DNA from: Vibrio diabolicus
Lineage (GTDB): Bacteria > Pseudomonadota > Gammaproteobacteria > Enterobacterales > Vibrionaceae
Direction: 5' to 3'
Assembly: GCA_001048675.1 (NCBI GenBank)
Contig: CCKK01000020.1
Location: forward strand, 558,001 to 622,000
DNA length: 64,000 bases
Shown here: piece by piece, positions 1-9,217 of the stretch
How positions within the stretch are numbered: position 1 is the first letter of the stretch
Layout: every line of letters begins with the position of its first letter
Translations under genes and position numbers: made by a program
The notes under the pieces: model-generated
What the model saw: the letters and a program-made list of their open reading frames with translations, nothing else
Told to the model about the DNA's origin: nothing
Database searches by the model: none

Positions 1-364
1 TTTGGCTCGCGCTGAACGAAATGCCCCTCGCTACAACAATGAGTTCGAATGTGAAAATGATTTTTACGAAGACGATTGTTACTACAGTTCGAGTTCCCAA
101 GCTTATGTGCCTCACTTTGGGGGCTTCTTTTACAGTCGAGCACTGAGCGGTTTGAAAGGTTACAACAAGAGCTATTACTCTGAACCAATGTATCGCTATA
201 AATCCAAATTCTATAATGGTGCCGGACAATTTTTTGGTTCCTATCGTAATCAGCCGACGAAGGTTGCGACCAGTAACCTAAATAAACGTGGTGGTGGAAC
301 TATTGGTAGAGCGATGTCTCGAGGCGGGTTTGGTAAAGCGGTATCGGTCAGCCGAGGCGGTTAA
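1..364 (+). CDS. YgiB-like DUF1190 protein, 5' end missing
   Basis: The frame is already open at the window edge, so only the C-terminal ~120 residues are seen. They are rich in Tyr, Ser, Gly and Asn, with a Cys-containing acidic stretch followed by a Y/S/G-rich tail ending in SRGG. This resembles the C-terminal half of the DUF1190/UPF0441 family (E. coli YgiB), predicted outer-membrane-associated lipoproteins of unknown function. The next gene starts 8 bp downstream and is YgiC-like, matching the usual ygiB-ygiC pair, so the two are probably co-transcribed. A TTG codon near base 2 is not credible as the start because the family needs an N-terminal lipobox region that must lie outside the window. 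Confidence 0.7.
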   Translation, partial: LARAERNAPRYNNEFECENDFYEDDCYYSSSSQAYVPHFGGFFYSRALSGLKGYNKSYYSEPMYRYKSKFYNGAGQFFGSYRNQPTKVATSNLNKRGGGTIGRAMSRGGFGKAVSVSRGG

Positions 365-372
365 TAAGCACT

Positions 373-1539
373 ATGTTTCGACGAGAAATACAAGAACGAG
401 AAAACTGGCGTGAGTTAGCACGCCAGTTTGGTTTTGGCTTCCATTCCATGTATGACCAACCGTATTGGGATGAGAGTGCTTACTATCAATTCACGCTTGA
501 GCAAATAGAGAACGATATTGAAGCGCCCACTGAAGAGCTGCATCAGATGTGCTTGGCTATTGTGGATGAAGTAGTTCGGAGTGAGAGGTTGCTGACGCAA
601 TGTGCGATCCCTGAATTTATGTGGGAGCAGGTTGCTTCTTCGTGGCACCGAAATGAACCCTCACTCTATTCGCGTCTGGACTTTGCATACAACGGAACTT
701 CGCCAGCTAAGTTACTGGAGAACAATGCGGATACGCCGACCAGCCTGTTTGAAACGGGTTTTTGGCAGTGGGTGTGGTTAGAGGATGTTGTAAATAAAGG
801 TCTAATTCACCAGAGCGCGGATCAATTCAACATTCTTCAAGACTTTTTGATTGAGCGTTTTTCCGAGATAGCCAAATATCAACCCGGGCAAACCCTTCAC
901 TTTAGCTGCTGCAAGTACACTGAAGAAGATAAAGGGACTGTCCAGTATTTAGAAGACTGCGCGCGCGAAGCTGGGTTAGCGACGGCGTTTGTTTATGTCG
1001 AAGATATTGGTGCGACGGAAGATGGTCTGTTTGTGGATGCAGGTGACAGAGCGATTCGTTGGATGTTCAAGCTTTATCCGTGGGAGTTTATGTTTGAAGA
1101 GGAATATGCGAAATACCTAGCGACCGCGAAAGTGAATTGGTTAGAACCCATGTGGAAGTCGATTCTATCCAACAAAGCACTTTTACCGTTATTGTGGGAG
1201 CGCTTTCCGAATCATCCTAATCTTTTACCTGCCTATTTTGCTAACGATTCAAAAGCGAACACTTTGAAAGACTATGTAATCAAACCACTATTCTCTCGAG
1301 AAGGCGCGAATATTGAGATCGTCAAAGGTGGGAAACGCATACTCAAAACAGCAGGGCCTTATGAATCTAAATTCAATATCGTCCAGCAGTATCGTCCGTT
1401 ACCCAAGTTTGGGCAAAGCCATACGTTAATTGGCAGTTGGCTAGTCAACGATAGAGCCGCTGGGATTTCGATTCGGGAAGACACTAGCTTAGTCACGCAA
1501 GATATGGCGCGATATATTCCACATGTGATTTTAACATGA
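373..1539 (+). CDS. Glutathionylspermidine synthase-like ATP-grasp protein (YgiC family)
   Basis: A protein of 388 aa, full length for the YgiC/YjfC family, which shares the C-terminal synthetase fold of glutathionylspermidine synthase: an ATP-grasp amide ligase core with a pre-ATP-grasp N-terminal part. Visible landmarks are FRREIQERENW at the N-terminus, NNADTPTSLFE near residue 117 and VIKPLFSREGANIEI near residue 305, the conserved phosphate/Mg-binding stretch of the family. E. coli YgiC lacks the amidase domain and its physiological substrate is unknown. It lies 8 bp after the ygiB-like gene and is followed by a strong terminator, so it is the last gene of that operon. Confidence 0.85.
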   Translation: MFRREIQERENWRELARQFGFGFHSMYDQPYWDESAYYQFTLEQIENDIEAPTEELHQMCLAIVDEVVRSERLLTQCAIPEFMWEQVASSWHRNEPSLYSRLDFAYNGTSPAKLLENNADTPTSLFETGFWQWVWLEDVVNKGLIHQSADQFNILQDFLIERFSEIAKYQPGQTLHFSCCKYTEEDKGTVQYLEDCAREAGLATAFVYVEDIGATEDGLFVDAGDRAIRWMFKLYPWEFMFEEEYAKYLATAKVNWLEPMWKSILSNKALLPLLWERFPNHPNLLPAYFANDSKANTLKDYVIKPLFSREGANIEIVKGGKRILKTAGPYESKFNIVQQYRPLPKFGQSHTLIGSWLVNDRAAGISIREDTSLVTQDMARYIPHVILT

Positions 1540-1543
1540 TCAA

Positions 1544-1569
1544 AAAAGCTCTCCATCCAGAGAGCTTTT
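1544..1569. terminator. Terminator between convergent ygiC-like and yecA-like genes
   Basis: A perfect 10-bp stem (AAAAGCTCTC / GAGAGCTTTT) with a 6-nt loop. A-rich and T-rich arms suit termination from either side. Confidence 0.85.
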
Positions 1570-1612
1570 GTCTATTCAGCGGTTCAATCTTGATGGTCGA
1601 CAGCGTTGTGTC

Positions 1613-2224
1613 TTATTGTTCTTCAGCTAATGCAACACCGCGCTGAGTAAGACCACATAGCATCACTGGCATGGCATTGAAGATCTCTTCAAACTGTTCT
1701 AAGCCTTCCATGCCTTGTTCTGCCAACGTTTCAATGGTCGTTTCTGGATCGTAAAGCATCGTAAGAGAAAGCAAAACACCGCCGAGTAGAGCATTATCTT
1801 CGCTGTCCTCTGGCATTAGCGTTTCCCAGTCATCACGAGCAAGTTGCCAACCTTGTAATACACCTTCACAGAAATCACGGGTCTGGCTTGTTACAATATC
1901 TTGTTCATCTAACGCGCATCCTTCAGGCCACTGCCAAGATCCTTCTAGAAGAGTAGGACGAGTTTGGTTCCACATTTGTACAATCTCATCAATGTATTGC
2001 TCTAATTGCTCACCGTCAGTAAATGGCGCTGTTTCTTCACCACCCCATAAGAATGGCAACCACTCTTGAGGCATTAATACGTTTGGCGCTGCAGCCATCG
2101 CTGTTACAAAGCCTTGAGTTTTTGCTAGGTTTAGTAGTTTACCGTCAAGTTCTGGGAGAGAAAGGATGTCTTGTAGTTTCAAAATAGAATACCATTTGTT
2201 AATGGGCTGGTTGATTGCGCTCAT
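1613..2224 (-). CDS. YecA/YgfB family (UPF0149) protein
   Basis: A small acidic protein of about 203 aa with the pattern of UPF0149 (YecA/YgfB): an all-helical fold with motifs such as AAAPNVLMPQEWLPFLWGG, DEIVQMWNQ and FCEGVLQGWQLARDDW. The family is conserved in gammaproteobacteria but its function is not settled; many members add a C-terminal SEC-C zinc motif, which is absent here. An upstream in-frame ATG at 2275 would overlap the divergent kinase gene. The ATG at 2224 is preferred because it gives the family-like N-terminus MSAINQPINKW and is preceded by GGTAAG. It is divergent from the hybrid kinase. Confidence 0.75.
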   Translation of the reverse strand: MSAINQPINKWYSILKLQDILSLPELDGKLLNLAKTQGFVTAMAAAPNVLMPQEWLPFLWGGEETAPFTDGEQLEQYIDEIVQMWNQTRPTLLEGSWQWPEGCALDEQDIVTSQTRDFCEGVLQGWQLARDDWETLMPEDSEDNALLGGVLLSLTMLYDPETTIETLAEQGMEGLEQFEEIFNAMPVMLCGLTQRGVALAEEQ

Positions 2225-2260
2225 CTTACCAATCAATTTGTGATAAATCGATATTAGGGA

Positions 2261-4699
2261 ATGATTCACAGACATCTATGGAAATTCGCTCATCACTTAA
2301 GAAAAAAAAGCATTCTCGCCCTGACACTGTACCTGTGTTTCTTTATCGCAACGATTGGTTCTGTTGCCTATTTGGTTGTCGAGCCTCCGGTTAGGCAAAA
2401 GCTAGAGCAAAACCTAGAGTTACGCACCCAACTCCTTGCTCTAGAGATTAAAGAGCCTCTCCTTAGCTCTACCGGTGTATTGAGTAGCCTTGCAGGACTC
2501 GCCCAGGGGACTGAAAATATTCAATCTCTCAACACGACAATTCCGCATATTCTCCAATTGAGTGATGAGATGCTCGTCAGTGGTGGCGTATGGCCTAAAC
2601 CAGAACTCAAAGCTGAACAATGGCGATATAAAAGCCTATTCTTCAATAAAAACAGTCATGGCGGTATTGACCAAATTCACTCCTACAATAATCCTGAATC
2701 TGGCGGCTATGATAATGAACCATGGTATAAGGCAGCTGCTGACGCGCCAGTTGGTTCTGTGAGTTGGTCTACGGTTTATATCGACACTTTTACTCAGGTT
2801 CAGATGATTACTGCGTCTTCCCCATATTATCAAAACGGTCAATTCGCTGGCGTTGTAACGGTAGACTTATCACTTGATGCACTTTTTCAGTTTATTCGAG
2901 AGCACACGAACCTGCATTCTTTAGGTGTGGTGGTTCGCGATGCTGAATCGAACGTGATTATTGAGCACAACTTCCAACTAACAGACGAAATTTATGTCAG
3001 TGAGCTTGATTTTGGAGAGTTCGATTGGCGCATGGAAGTTGTCAACGCGAAAGCTAAAGTAGCCGATCAAGTGTTTGAACAAGTCATGAGTGTTGAGGGG
3101 AGGATCATTCCATTCTTACTCTTGTGTGTACTGGTCGGGTATTACTTGCTGAATCGTTACATTGTCGAACCGATTGTCCGTATTGCCGCTAAGATCGATG
3201 ACTCGAAAACTGGCGGGATCATAGACATTGACTACGATAGCGAAGATGAAATTGGACAGCTCATCGAGAAGTTCAATGAAAAAACCATCTATCTAGAGCA
3301 AGAGAGAATAAAAGCCCAGGCTTCGACGAACGCTAAAACGGCATTTTTAGCCACATTATCCCATGAGATTCGTACGCCAATGAACGGTGTATTAGGAACC
3401 GCTCAGATATTGTTAAAAACGCCACTCACCGATGATCAACGTAAGCACCTGAGAACACTTTATGACTCAGGTGATCATATGATGACGTTACTTAATGAGA
3501 TTTTAGATTACTCAAAAATTGAGCAAGGACATGTTGAATTCGAAAATACGCCTTTCCCAATTGAGTCGATCATCGGCAGCATAAAAAGTGTTTATCAAAC
3601 ACTATGTGCAGAAAAAGGCCTTCGTTTTAGAGTCGTGTCTCATTTACCAACAGGGCGCTGGTACAACAATGACAAAGCCCGTCTGCGCCAAGTATTGTTT
3701 AACCTACTAAACAACGCTGTCAAGTTCACCGACCGAGGCATCGTAGAGGTAGAGCTGACCGAGAAATCGAGCAAGGCAGGTACCAAGCTTATTCTCGCAG
3801 TGAAAGATACGGGTATCGGTATTTCTCAAGAAGCGCAAAAACGCATTTTCCGTCCTTTTGAACAAGCGGAGTCCTCGACGACTAGGCGGTTTGGTGGTAC
3901 AGGGCTTGGTTTGGCGATAGTAAAAGAAATTGCCGAGCATATGGGAGGGCATGTGATTGTGCAGAGTCAAGAGAATGTCGGGACAACCTTTACCGTCGAG
4001 ATCGCGCTTACGCCTTGTGAGCCTGGGAAAGTGGAAGCAGTCAATGCACATAAGCTGAATTGCAAAGGTTTGAAAGCGCTCATTGTCGAAGACAACCGAA
4101 CAAATGCGATCATTATGGAAACTTTCCTAAGAGCCAAAGGCTTTGAGTGCACAAGTGTTGAAAATGGTCAGCTTGCCGTCGATGAGGTAGCCGTTCAGTC
4201 ATTTGATTTGATATTAATGGACAATCATATGCCTGTTCTTGATGGTGTTGGGGCAATATCAGCCATTCGAGCGATGAGTTCGCCTGTAAAGTCGGTACTG
4301 ATCTTTGGCTGCACAGCGGATGTATTCAAAGAAACACAAGAGCGCATGATAAATGTAGGAGCCGACCACATAATTGCGAAACCAATTGTGGAGTCTGAAT
4401 TAAATGATGCGTTGTATCTCCATGCAGCACGGTTATACCAATACCAGTCGGACTTTGGTGATAATACAACGGATATCCTTGATGCGGAAAAGTGGCTACT
4501 AAACTTCTATGTTGCTCTAGATAATGGTCATCTCAACGAAGCGTTAGAGGCTATTTCAGCGATTATTGCTCAAGTCACCCCTGATGCTAATAAAGACGTT
4601 TCTTTAGTTGCCGAGCGAATAAGGCGTAACTTAAAGCGTCAGCAGTCTCCAAACCAAGATGATATCGACACCTTAACGCTCTTGCTCGCATCATCATAG
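2261..4699 (+). CDS. Hybrid sensor histidine kinase / response regulator with Cache-type periplasmic domain
   Basis: A protein of 812 aa. Order: TM1 (about 17-40); a periplasmic region of about 240 aa with the GWYDNEPWYKAA-like signature of double-Cache sensors; TM2 (about 281-297); HAMP linker; HisKA with H-box SHEIRTPMNGVLG (phospho-acceptor His368); HATPase with N-box NLLNNAVKF, G1 DTGIG and G2 GGTGLGLAI; and a receiver domain with IVEDN near 608 and phospho-acceptor Asp654 in ILMDNHMP. No phosphotransfer (HPt) domain is visible, so phosphate would pass to a separate HPt protein such as LuxU or ArpB. The receiver sequence (MDN..P, CTAD) resembles that of LuxQ. No cognate regulator lies nearby. 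Ligand unknown. Confidence 0.88.
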   Translation: MIHRHLWKFAHHLRKKSILALTLYLCFFIATIGSVAYLVVEPPVRQKLEQNLELRTQLLALEIKEPLLSSTGVLSSLAGLAQGTENIQSLNTTIPHILQLSDEMLVSGGVWPKPELKAEQWRYKSLFFNKNSHGGIDQIHSYNNPESGGYDNEPWYKAAADAPVGSVSWSTVYIDTFTQVQMITASSPYYQNGQFAGVVTVDLSLDALFQFIREHTNLHSLGVVVRDAESNVIIEHNFQLTDEIYVSELDFGEFDWRMEVVNAKAKVADQVFEQVMSVEGRIIPFLLLCVLVGYYLLNRYIVEPIVRIAAKIDDSKTGGIIDIDYDSEDEIGQLIEKFNEKTIYLEQERIKAQASTNAKTAFLATLSHEIRTPMNGVLGTAQILLKTPLTDDQRKHLRTLYDSGDHMMTLLNEILDYSKIEQGHVEFENTPFPIESIIGSIKSVYQTLCAEKGLRFRVVSHLPTGRWYNNDKARLRQVLFNLLNNAVKFTDRGIVEVELTEKSSKAGTKLILAVKDTGIGISQEAQKRIFRPFEQAESSTTRRFGGTGLGLAIVKEIAEHMGGHVIVQSQENVGTTFTVEIALTPCEPGKVEAVNAHKLNCKGLKALIVEDNRTNAIIMETFLRAKGFECTSVENGQLAVDEVAVQSFDLILMDNHMPVLDGVGAISAIRAMSSPVKSVLIFGCTADVFKETQERMINVGADHIIAKPIVESELNDALYLHAARLYQYQSDFGDNTTDILDAEKWLLNFYVALDNGHLNEALEAISAIIAQVTPDANKDVSLVAERIRRNLKRQQSPNQDDIDTLTLLLASS

Positions 4700-5218
4700 C
4701 TTAATCCATATAGCGCGATTCAATGCAATCATGAATTGTCTTTACTCTTCATACCTAACCTTTAGCTGAATCGTCTATCTTTTCCTTACTTTCAATGAGC
4801 TTAGCGCTGCTGTTGGATTCTGTCATAAGAGAAACGGTGCGGCTCTCAGTTGCGCTCACATCGGGAATACTCTGAATTTTTACAACTCAGTAGCATAAGT
4901 TATTAGAATGATCGTTTATTCCCCGAACTTTATCCTAACCTTCCATCCAAACAATCACTTATCCCACTTTTTGTGTAAGTTAAATCCGTATTTTTCTACC
5001 ATTTTTACGTCATTTTAAGCGTGTTTAGTTGTTAGTGGTGAAAAAAACTACTTTCATTTTAAAAAATGGTTATAAATTTACAACTTGATTTCAAATACAG
5101 TGCCATACGCTGCTTTTTATGTGATTTAATTGTCTTATTAACTGGTCATGTATTTGTTTGATGGTTGATAGTTTTATTTTGTTTATTGTTGGTAGTATTT
5201 AATTTTAGGGGTTAGTTA
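4700..5218. other. 519-bp intergenic region, no gene seen
   Basis: I find no convincing ORF, tRNA or riboswitch here. The last ~200 bp are very AT-rich and probably hold the alaE promoter; an AGGGG Shine-Dalgarno lies just before the alaE ATG. Confidence 0.5.
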
Positions 5219-5668
5219 ATGAGGTCTCGTGGACCATTTTGTATTCGTCACGCCGCAGCGGATACCTTTGCTATGGTTGTTTTTTGCTTTATCACAGGGA
5301 TGATTGTCGAGATTTTGATTTCAGGGATGACGTTTGAGCAATCTTTAGCATCACGTACACTATCTATTCCAGTGAATATTGCTATTGCTTGGCCGTATGG
5401 CGTTTTTCGTGATTGGGTACTACGTCAGGGTAACAAGGTATCGCCGTCTTCATTTATGAAAAACGTATCTGATCTGGTCGCTTATGTGCTTTTTCAGTCT
5501 CCAGTTTATGCGGGAATTTTATTCGCAGTTGGTGCGTCTACAGACCAAATAGTGACCGCGGTGACAAGTAACGCCATTATTTCTTGCGGTATGGGTGTGT
5601 TGTATGGGTACTTCTTGGACATGTGCCGCCGTTGGTTCCGTGTTCCCGGTTATTCTCAAGGCATCTAA
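5219..5668 (+). CDS. alaE: L-alanine exporter AlaE
   Basis: A protein of 149 aa with four predicted membrane helices, matching AlaE in length and sequence: N-terminal [13 protein letters not shown], then a [22 protein letters not shown] block and a C-terminal [15 protein letters not shown]. AlaE exports L-alanine across the inner membrane and protects cells from alanine/dipeptide toxicity. The ATG follows an AGGGG ribosome site. It is a single-gene unit between a long AT-rich leader and the tRNA-Ser. In E. coli alaE responds to alanine and Lrp; lrp and alanine dehydrogenase are both encoded about 26 kb downstream, but no direct link is seen in the sequence. Confidence 0.9.
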   Translation: MRSRGPFCIRHAAADTFAMVVFCFITGMIVEILISGMTFEQSLASRTLSIPVNIAIAWPYGVFRDWVLRQGNKVSPSSFMKNVSDLVAYVLFQSPVYAGILFAVGASTDQIVTAVTSNAIISCGMGVLYGYFLDMCRRWFRVPGYSQGI

Positions 5669-5812
5669 ATGCCCCAGTTTTGCTCAATTTAGTTACTTAG
5701 TGAGCAATCGAGTGGAAAAGGGCGCTTTTTTTTATGTTTAGCCTTGACCATCAGGCACATAATCATTAAATTAGCGCCTCGTTAGCCAATGATGCTAACC
5801 AAAAATTGATTC

Positions 5813-5900
5813 GGTGAGTTGTCCGAGTGGCTGAAGGAGCACGCCTGGAAAGTGTGTATACGGCAACGTATCGAGAGTTCGAATCTCTCACTCACCGCCA
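5813..5900 (+). tRNA. tRNA-Ser (anticodon GGA)
   Basis: An 88-nt class II tRNA including the encoded CCA. The acceptor GGTGAGT pairs with ACTCACC. The anticodon stem CACGC/GTGTG encloses loop CTGGAAA (anticodon GGA). There is a long variable arm (TACG GCAA CGTA) and a T arm GAGAG-TTCGAAT-CTCTC. It remains intact although an integrated element begins in its 3' half. Confidence 0.96.
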
Positions 5901-5904
5901 CATT
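5866..5904 (+). repeat. attL: 39-bp direct repeat within the tRNA-Ser 3' end
   Basis: The 39 bases from the variable arm through the CCA and four bases beyond are repeated perfectly at 11857-11895. With an integrase gene immediately downstream, this is the left attachment site of the element. Confidence 0.9.
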
Positions 5905-5983
5905 CTAAAAGGTCTGATTTATCAGGCCTTTTTTCGTTTTTAAGGCTTATTGAGATAACGCTAGCCCACACTGGAGCTAACAC

Positions 5984-7111
5984 ATGTTATCGAATCAAAG
6001 GCTATCTTCTAGAAAATCACTTTACTTGATTACCAGTAGGACGGGCGTTTTTGCGTTCCGCTGGAATCTCAGAGTTAATGGTAAGCACCACCAGCCAACA
6101 TTGAGTCTGAAAACAAGGGACTACCTCCAAGCGGTTAAGCTCGCGTCAGAAATAGCAATTCGCATACAGCAAATTACCCAACCAACTTTAGAAGATATCA
6201 AGTCAATCTACAGTGATTTCAAAGGCTCGCAGTCAAAGAAAATTCTACTGCTTCATAGCATTGATATCTCAAATCATCTAACAGACCTCAGTATCAAAAG
6301 CCAAACAGAATACAGAAATTGTTGGAATAGTTTTGTTAACTCTCTCAGCCAATCAACGACATTAGCTAGTGTCAGACAGTCACACATTGACCTATGGAAG
6401 AAAACCCAAACTTGTAGCCTTACTACTATGAAGAAGAAGCTTAGATTGCTGTCTAGTTGTTTCGGGAGAGTTGGTCATAAAGTAGAACAAGATTGGTTTA
6501 AAGTAGCAGTCGAAAAGGCACCAGTTAGACCCAAGCGGGCTATAACCAAGCAAGAGCTTGGAGAGCTACTGAAAGCCACACAGTGCTATAAAAAGAGCAA
6601 AGATGAGTGGAAGTATTATCTTCCTCGCATAGCGGCTCTAACAGGCTGTAGGCTCAATGAGATAGCGCAGTTGAGGGTGTGTGATGTTCAATTGGGAGAT
6701 GAACCAACATTGAGCATTAATGATGACCATGATGATAAAAAACTAAAGAATTCATCGAGTAAGCGAGTCTTGCCTGTTACTACTCTTTTACTGAACTTGC
6801 TAAGTGAGTTAACAGCAGGTAAAGGAAAAAATGAACACTTGTTCTCTCTTCCGTACAGTAAGCAGAATGGCTATGCAGGAAAGCCCAGCAAGTACTTCTC
6901 GGGGCTTCTAAAGTCCTTAGCTATCGATGGTGTATCGTTTCATTCTCTACGTCACTATGTGGTCACCGAGCTCTTTAATATGGGCGTTAAGGAAGAGCTA
7001 ATAGGAACATTAATGGGGCACAGTGTAGGTAAACTGACTACTGGTAAGGTTTACCTCGCAGGATTTAGTTACTACGCAAAGCGTGATGCAATAGGTAAAC
7101 TCATATTGTAA
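5984..7111 (+). CDS. Tyrosine recombinase / integrase
   Basis: A site-specific recombinase of 375 aa. The C-terminal catalytic domain has the full set: Arg223 (TGCRLNEIAQL), Lys260, His320-x-x-Arg323 (HSLRHY), His346 (LMGHS) and the likely nucleophile Tyr357 (GKVYLAG). The N-terminal part has an arm-binding type domain (residues ~10-60) and a SAM-like core-binding domain (~90-165). The gene lies 80 bp from the tRNA-Ser and points into the element, as in tRNA-targeting genomic islands. A GGAG site precedes the ATG. It presumably catalyses integration and excision at the 39-bp att repeats. No separate excisionase is obvious; the XRE or HTH protein could serve. Confidence 0.92.
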   Translation: MLSNQRLSSRKSLYLITSRTGVFAFRWNLRVNGKHHQPTLSLKTRDYLQAVKLASEIAIRIQQITQPTLEDIKSIYSDFKGSQSKKILLLHSIDISNHLTDLSIKSQTEYRNCWNSFVNSLSQSTTLASVRQSHIDLWKKTQTCSLTTMKKKLRLLSSCFGRVGHKVEQDWFKVAVEKAPVRPKRAITKQELGELLKATQCYKKSKDEWKYYLPRIAALTGCRLNEIAQLRVCDVQLGDEPTLSINDDHDDKKLKNSSSKRVLPVTTLLLNLLSELTAGKGKNEHLFSLPYSKQNGYAGKPSKYFSGLLKSLAIDGVSFHSLRHYVVTELFNMGVKEELIGTLMGHSVGKLTTGKVYLAGFSYYAKRDAIGKLIL

Positions 7112-7139
7112 TTAATGGACAAAGCAATGTGTGTGAATA

Positions 7140-8123
7140 CTAACGTTCAATAGATACGCCTGCGTCAGATGCAACTCGCTCAAGGATCTTCCGTTCCAAT
7201 GGCCAATCTTCCAAAAGCCTATTTCTTCTTTTGAGAGCTAACCAAAACGTAAATATCGAGACACTTTGGCTATAGAATGGGAAGTTGTTTACTCCTGCTT
7301 TTATTGAATCGATAATGAACGTTCTTCTTTCGGCAAGCTTTTGAATTGTAACAATAAGGTCTTCATTAACTAGATTGTCAAATTCATCAAGTACCACTAT
7401 CGAGGACTTCTGAGCGGGACGAGGAGCGATTCCAATAAGTTCAGTGTATAAAGTGTCAAGCCCTTGCTGGAAAGACAACTCATCTGAGGCAGAGCGATTT
7501 AATTTGTTGTTTACATCTGAAAAAAAATCATCAGTTGTTTCAATCAAAGCCATACTTTTAGCAACGGTTCTATGAACCTCAGGTTCGACAACAGTCTTAG
7601 CCTTATAGACTGCGTCATGCGTGAGCTCCGCGTATGCATGTTGTAATAAGGTTCTGACTTGTATCTCGCAAGGCGTCCCTGCCTTAACTGTTAATCCATT
7701 AGCTTGTTCGTCAGTTTTGGCTCTCACTACATAGTGCACAGATTGATAAGTGAAGAGTAATGGATCTTTCTTACGTTCTTCATTGAAGTGGCGACATTCT
7801 TTGTACTCCCATCTGTCACTACTTTTAATGATGTCAGAGAGTTCATTAATGTGCTCGACTAACAGAACAACAAACCTACAACCAACCTTGTCTTCAATAT
7901 CCTCATAAGGATTTTCATAATTCTTATTTGGACGATAAAAAGCTTTGTCAATCAGGGAGTCATCTGACTTAACTCTTGCTTTTGCTGGTTGTTTGAGATG
8001 AACATCTAGTTCTCTTCCTACTGAAACCAATCGTTGGCACAAATCAGACACGACTAAGTCTCCCCATGCTTTATACATAGGCTTCTCATCATGCCAGTGC
8101 TGTAGGAATTCTAGTTCGTTCAT
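7140..8123 (-). CDS. RelA/SpoT-domain nucleotide synthetase-like protein, island cargo
   Basis: A protein of 327 aa. Residues ~45-175 match the RelA/SpoT synthetase fold: basic ATP-binding RVK (50-52) and Lys60, DKVGCRFVV (78-86), YQSVHY (126-131) and the hallmark EIQVRTLLQHAYAELTHD (153-170). No HD hydrolase, TGS or ACT domain is present, so it is a stand-alone small synthetase. The ~100-aa C-terminal extension (residues 230-327) is unassigned. Known relatives make (p)ppGpp or (p)ppApp, or pyrophosphorylate tRNA; the substrate here cannot be read from sequence. It overlaps the upstream NdpA-like gene by ATGA, so the two are translationally coupled, and a SLATT-type protein is encoded further upstream on the same strand. 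Confidence 0.82.
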   Translation of the reverse strand: MNELEFLQHWHDEKPMYKAWGDLVVSDLCQRLVSVGRELDVHLKQPAKARVKSDDSLIDKAFYRPNKNYENPYEDIEDKVGCRFVVLLVEHINELSDIIKSSDRWEYKECRHFNEERKKDPLLFTYQSVHYVVRAKTDEQANGLTVKAGTPCEIQVRTLLQHAYAELTHDAVYKAKTVVEPEVHRTVAKSMALIETTDDFFSDVNNKLNRSASDELSFQQGLDTLYTELIGIAPRPAQKSSIVVLDEFDNLVNEDLIVTIQKLAERRTFIIDSIKAGVNNFPFYSQSVSIFTFWLALKRRNRLLEDWPLERKILERVASDAGVSIER

Positions 8124-9091
8124 TGCTGAGATATGATTTTGTCTTTTACAGTAATTCTAGTCCAGTTGACAGGTTCGCCATCTTGATTTTCAGAGATGGA
8201 TTCTATTTCAATCAATTCTTTAAATACATCTGATGGTGCAGTGATTTTTACGTTTTTACTAAAGGATAGCTTTCTCTGCTTGAGCCTTGTAGAAATTTGC
8301 TCAATATCTTTTGTAAAAGCTGTTAGAGGTAATCCTTTTTCTTCTATGTGTTCGGCGAATAGGTCTCGTGTATCTACATCGAAGTAACGTTCGGAGAACT
8401 CATTGGCACTAACAACGTCTGTGTTCTCATATTTTAAGTACGAAATAAGAGCATTATGGTAGTCATTTCTCTCTTCGTCAGAGATGTTCATGCTAGTTAG
8501 GAACTCACATGTAGCTTCATAAAACTCACGAGTCGTTCTGGCACTTGATTCTGGATAGCCACATCCTAGAAAGCCGGAATAAAAGTACTGAGCTGCAGCT
8601 TTACCATCTGTTTGGCTTATCTGTGAGTCAGAAATACCTACGTGCCAAACATCGTTCAAATCACTATTGGCTTTGCCGTCATTAGCAGTACGTTTAGCAA
8701 AGAAACCTGCGGTTTTGTAAAGCTTTGTAGCAGGCGTTAATAGGGCTTCTTCCACGAACTTTAATGAAATTTCGTTTGTATTAGGGTTCTCTGTTTTTTC
8801 GTATGCGCTATGAATTTCTGCTTTCATTACACCTATGAACGATTTTTGTGGGTTGTCATAGCGACCTTTAAACACCACTAAGATACCACCAGGTATACTT
8901 TTTCTTACTTGAGCACCAGTTAGCTTTGAGGCTATATCGTAAGAAATGTCAATGAAATCCTCGTCATTGGCATTATTTAGCTTTTCAATAGCGGTCGATG
9001 TATCCTCTTGCCCCTGCCTTACTATAACCATATCTACGGCTTTAGATTGTGAACCCAGCGCATCGATAACACGTACTTTGAATGTCTCCAT
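8120..9091 (-). CDS. 37-kDa nucleoid-associated protein family (NdpA/YejK-like), island cargo
   Basis: A protein of 323 aa with the layout of the NA37 family (E. coli YejK/NdpA): N-terminal RVIDALGSQSKAVDMV, then PGGILVVFKGRY and FIGVMKAEIHSAYE, which correspond to the family core. Housekeeping YejK binds DNA in the nucleoid; island-borne members also occur beside defence genes. No membrane segment is present. Its stop overlaps the start of the RelA/SpoT-type gene (ATGA), so the two are made together. The ribosome site is weak. An AT-rich 126-bp gap separates it from the SLATT-type gene upstream and may hold its own promoter. Its role here could be nucleic-acid sensing or scaffolding; that is inference. 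Confidence 0.78.
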   Translation of the reverse strand: METFKVRVIDALGSQSKAVDMVIVRQGQEDTSTAIEKLNNANDEDFIDISYDIASKLTGAQVRKSIPGGILVVFKGRYDNPQKSFIGVMKAEIHSAYEKTENPNTNEISLKFVEEALLTPATKLYKTAGFFAKRTANDGKANSDLNDVWHVGISDSQISQTDGKAAAQYFYSGFLGCGYPESSARTTREFYEATCEFLTSMNISDEERNDYHNALISYLKYENTDVVSANEFSERYFDVDTRDLFAEHIEEKGLPLTAFTKDIEQISTRLKQRKLSFSKNVKITAPSDVFKELIEIESISENQDGEPVNWTRITVKDKIISQQ

Positions 9092-9217
9092 AGCTGAGTG
9101 GTCAAATTTAATGAAGCTAGAGCTTTTTTTAGGTGGCTTAGTCGAGCCGTCATTGTTTTTCTTTAAAAATCTGATGAATGACTATTTTATCTATGTATAG
9201 GTTGGTAAGCTGCATTT

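Noticed and set aside
5680..5707. TTGCTCA / TGAGCAA hairpin after alaE
   Set aside because: Long 14-nt loop and no T run directly after it; too weak to call a terminator.
7372..7395. Walker-B-like VVLDEFDN in the C-terminal part of the RelA/SpoT-type protein
   Set aside because: No Walker A or other ATPase motif accompanies it; chance resemblance.
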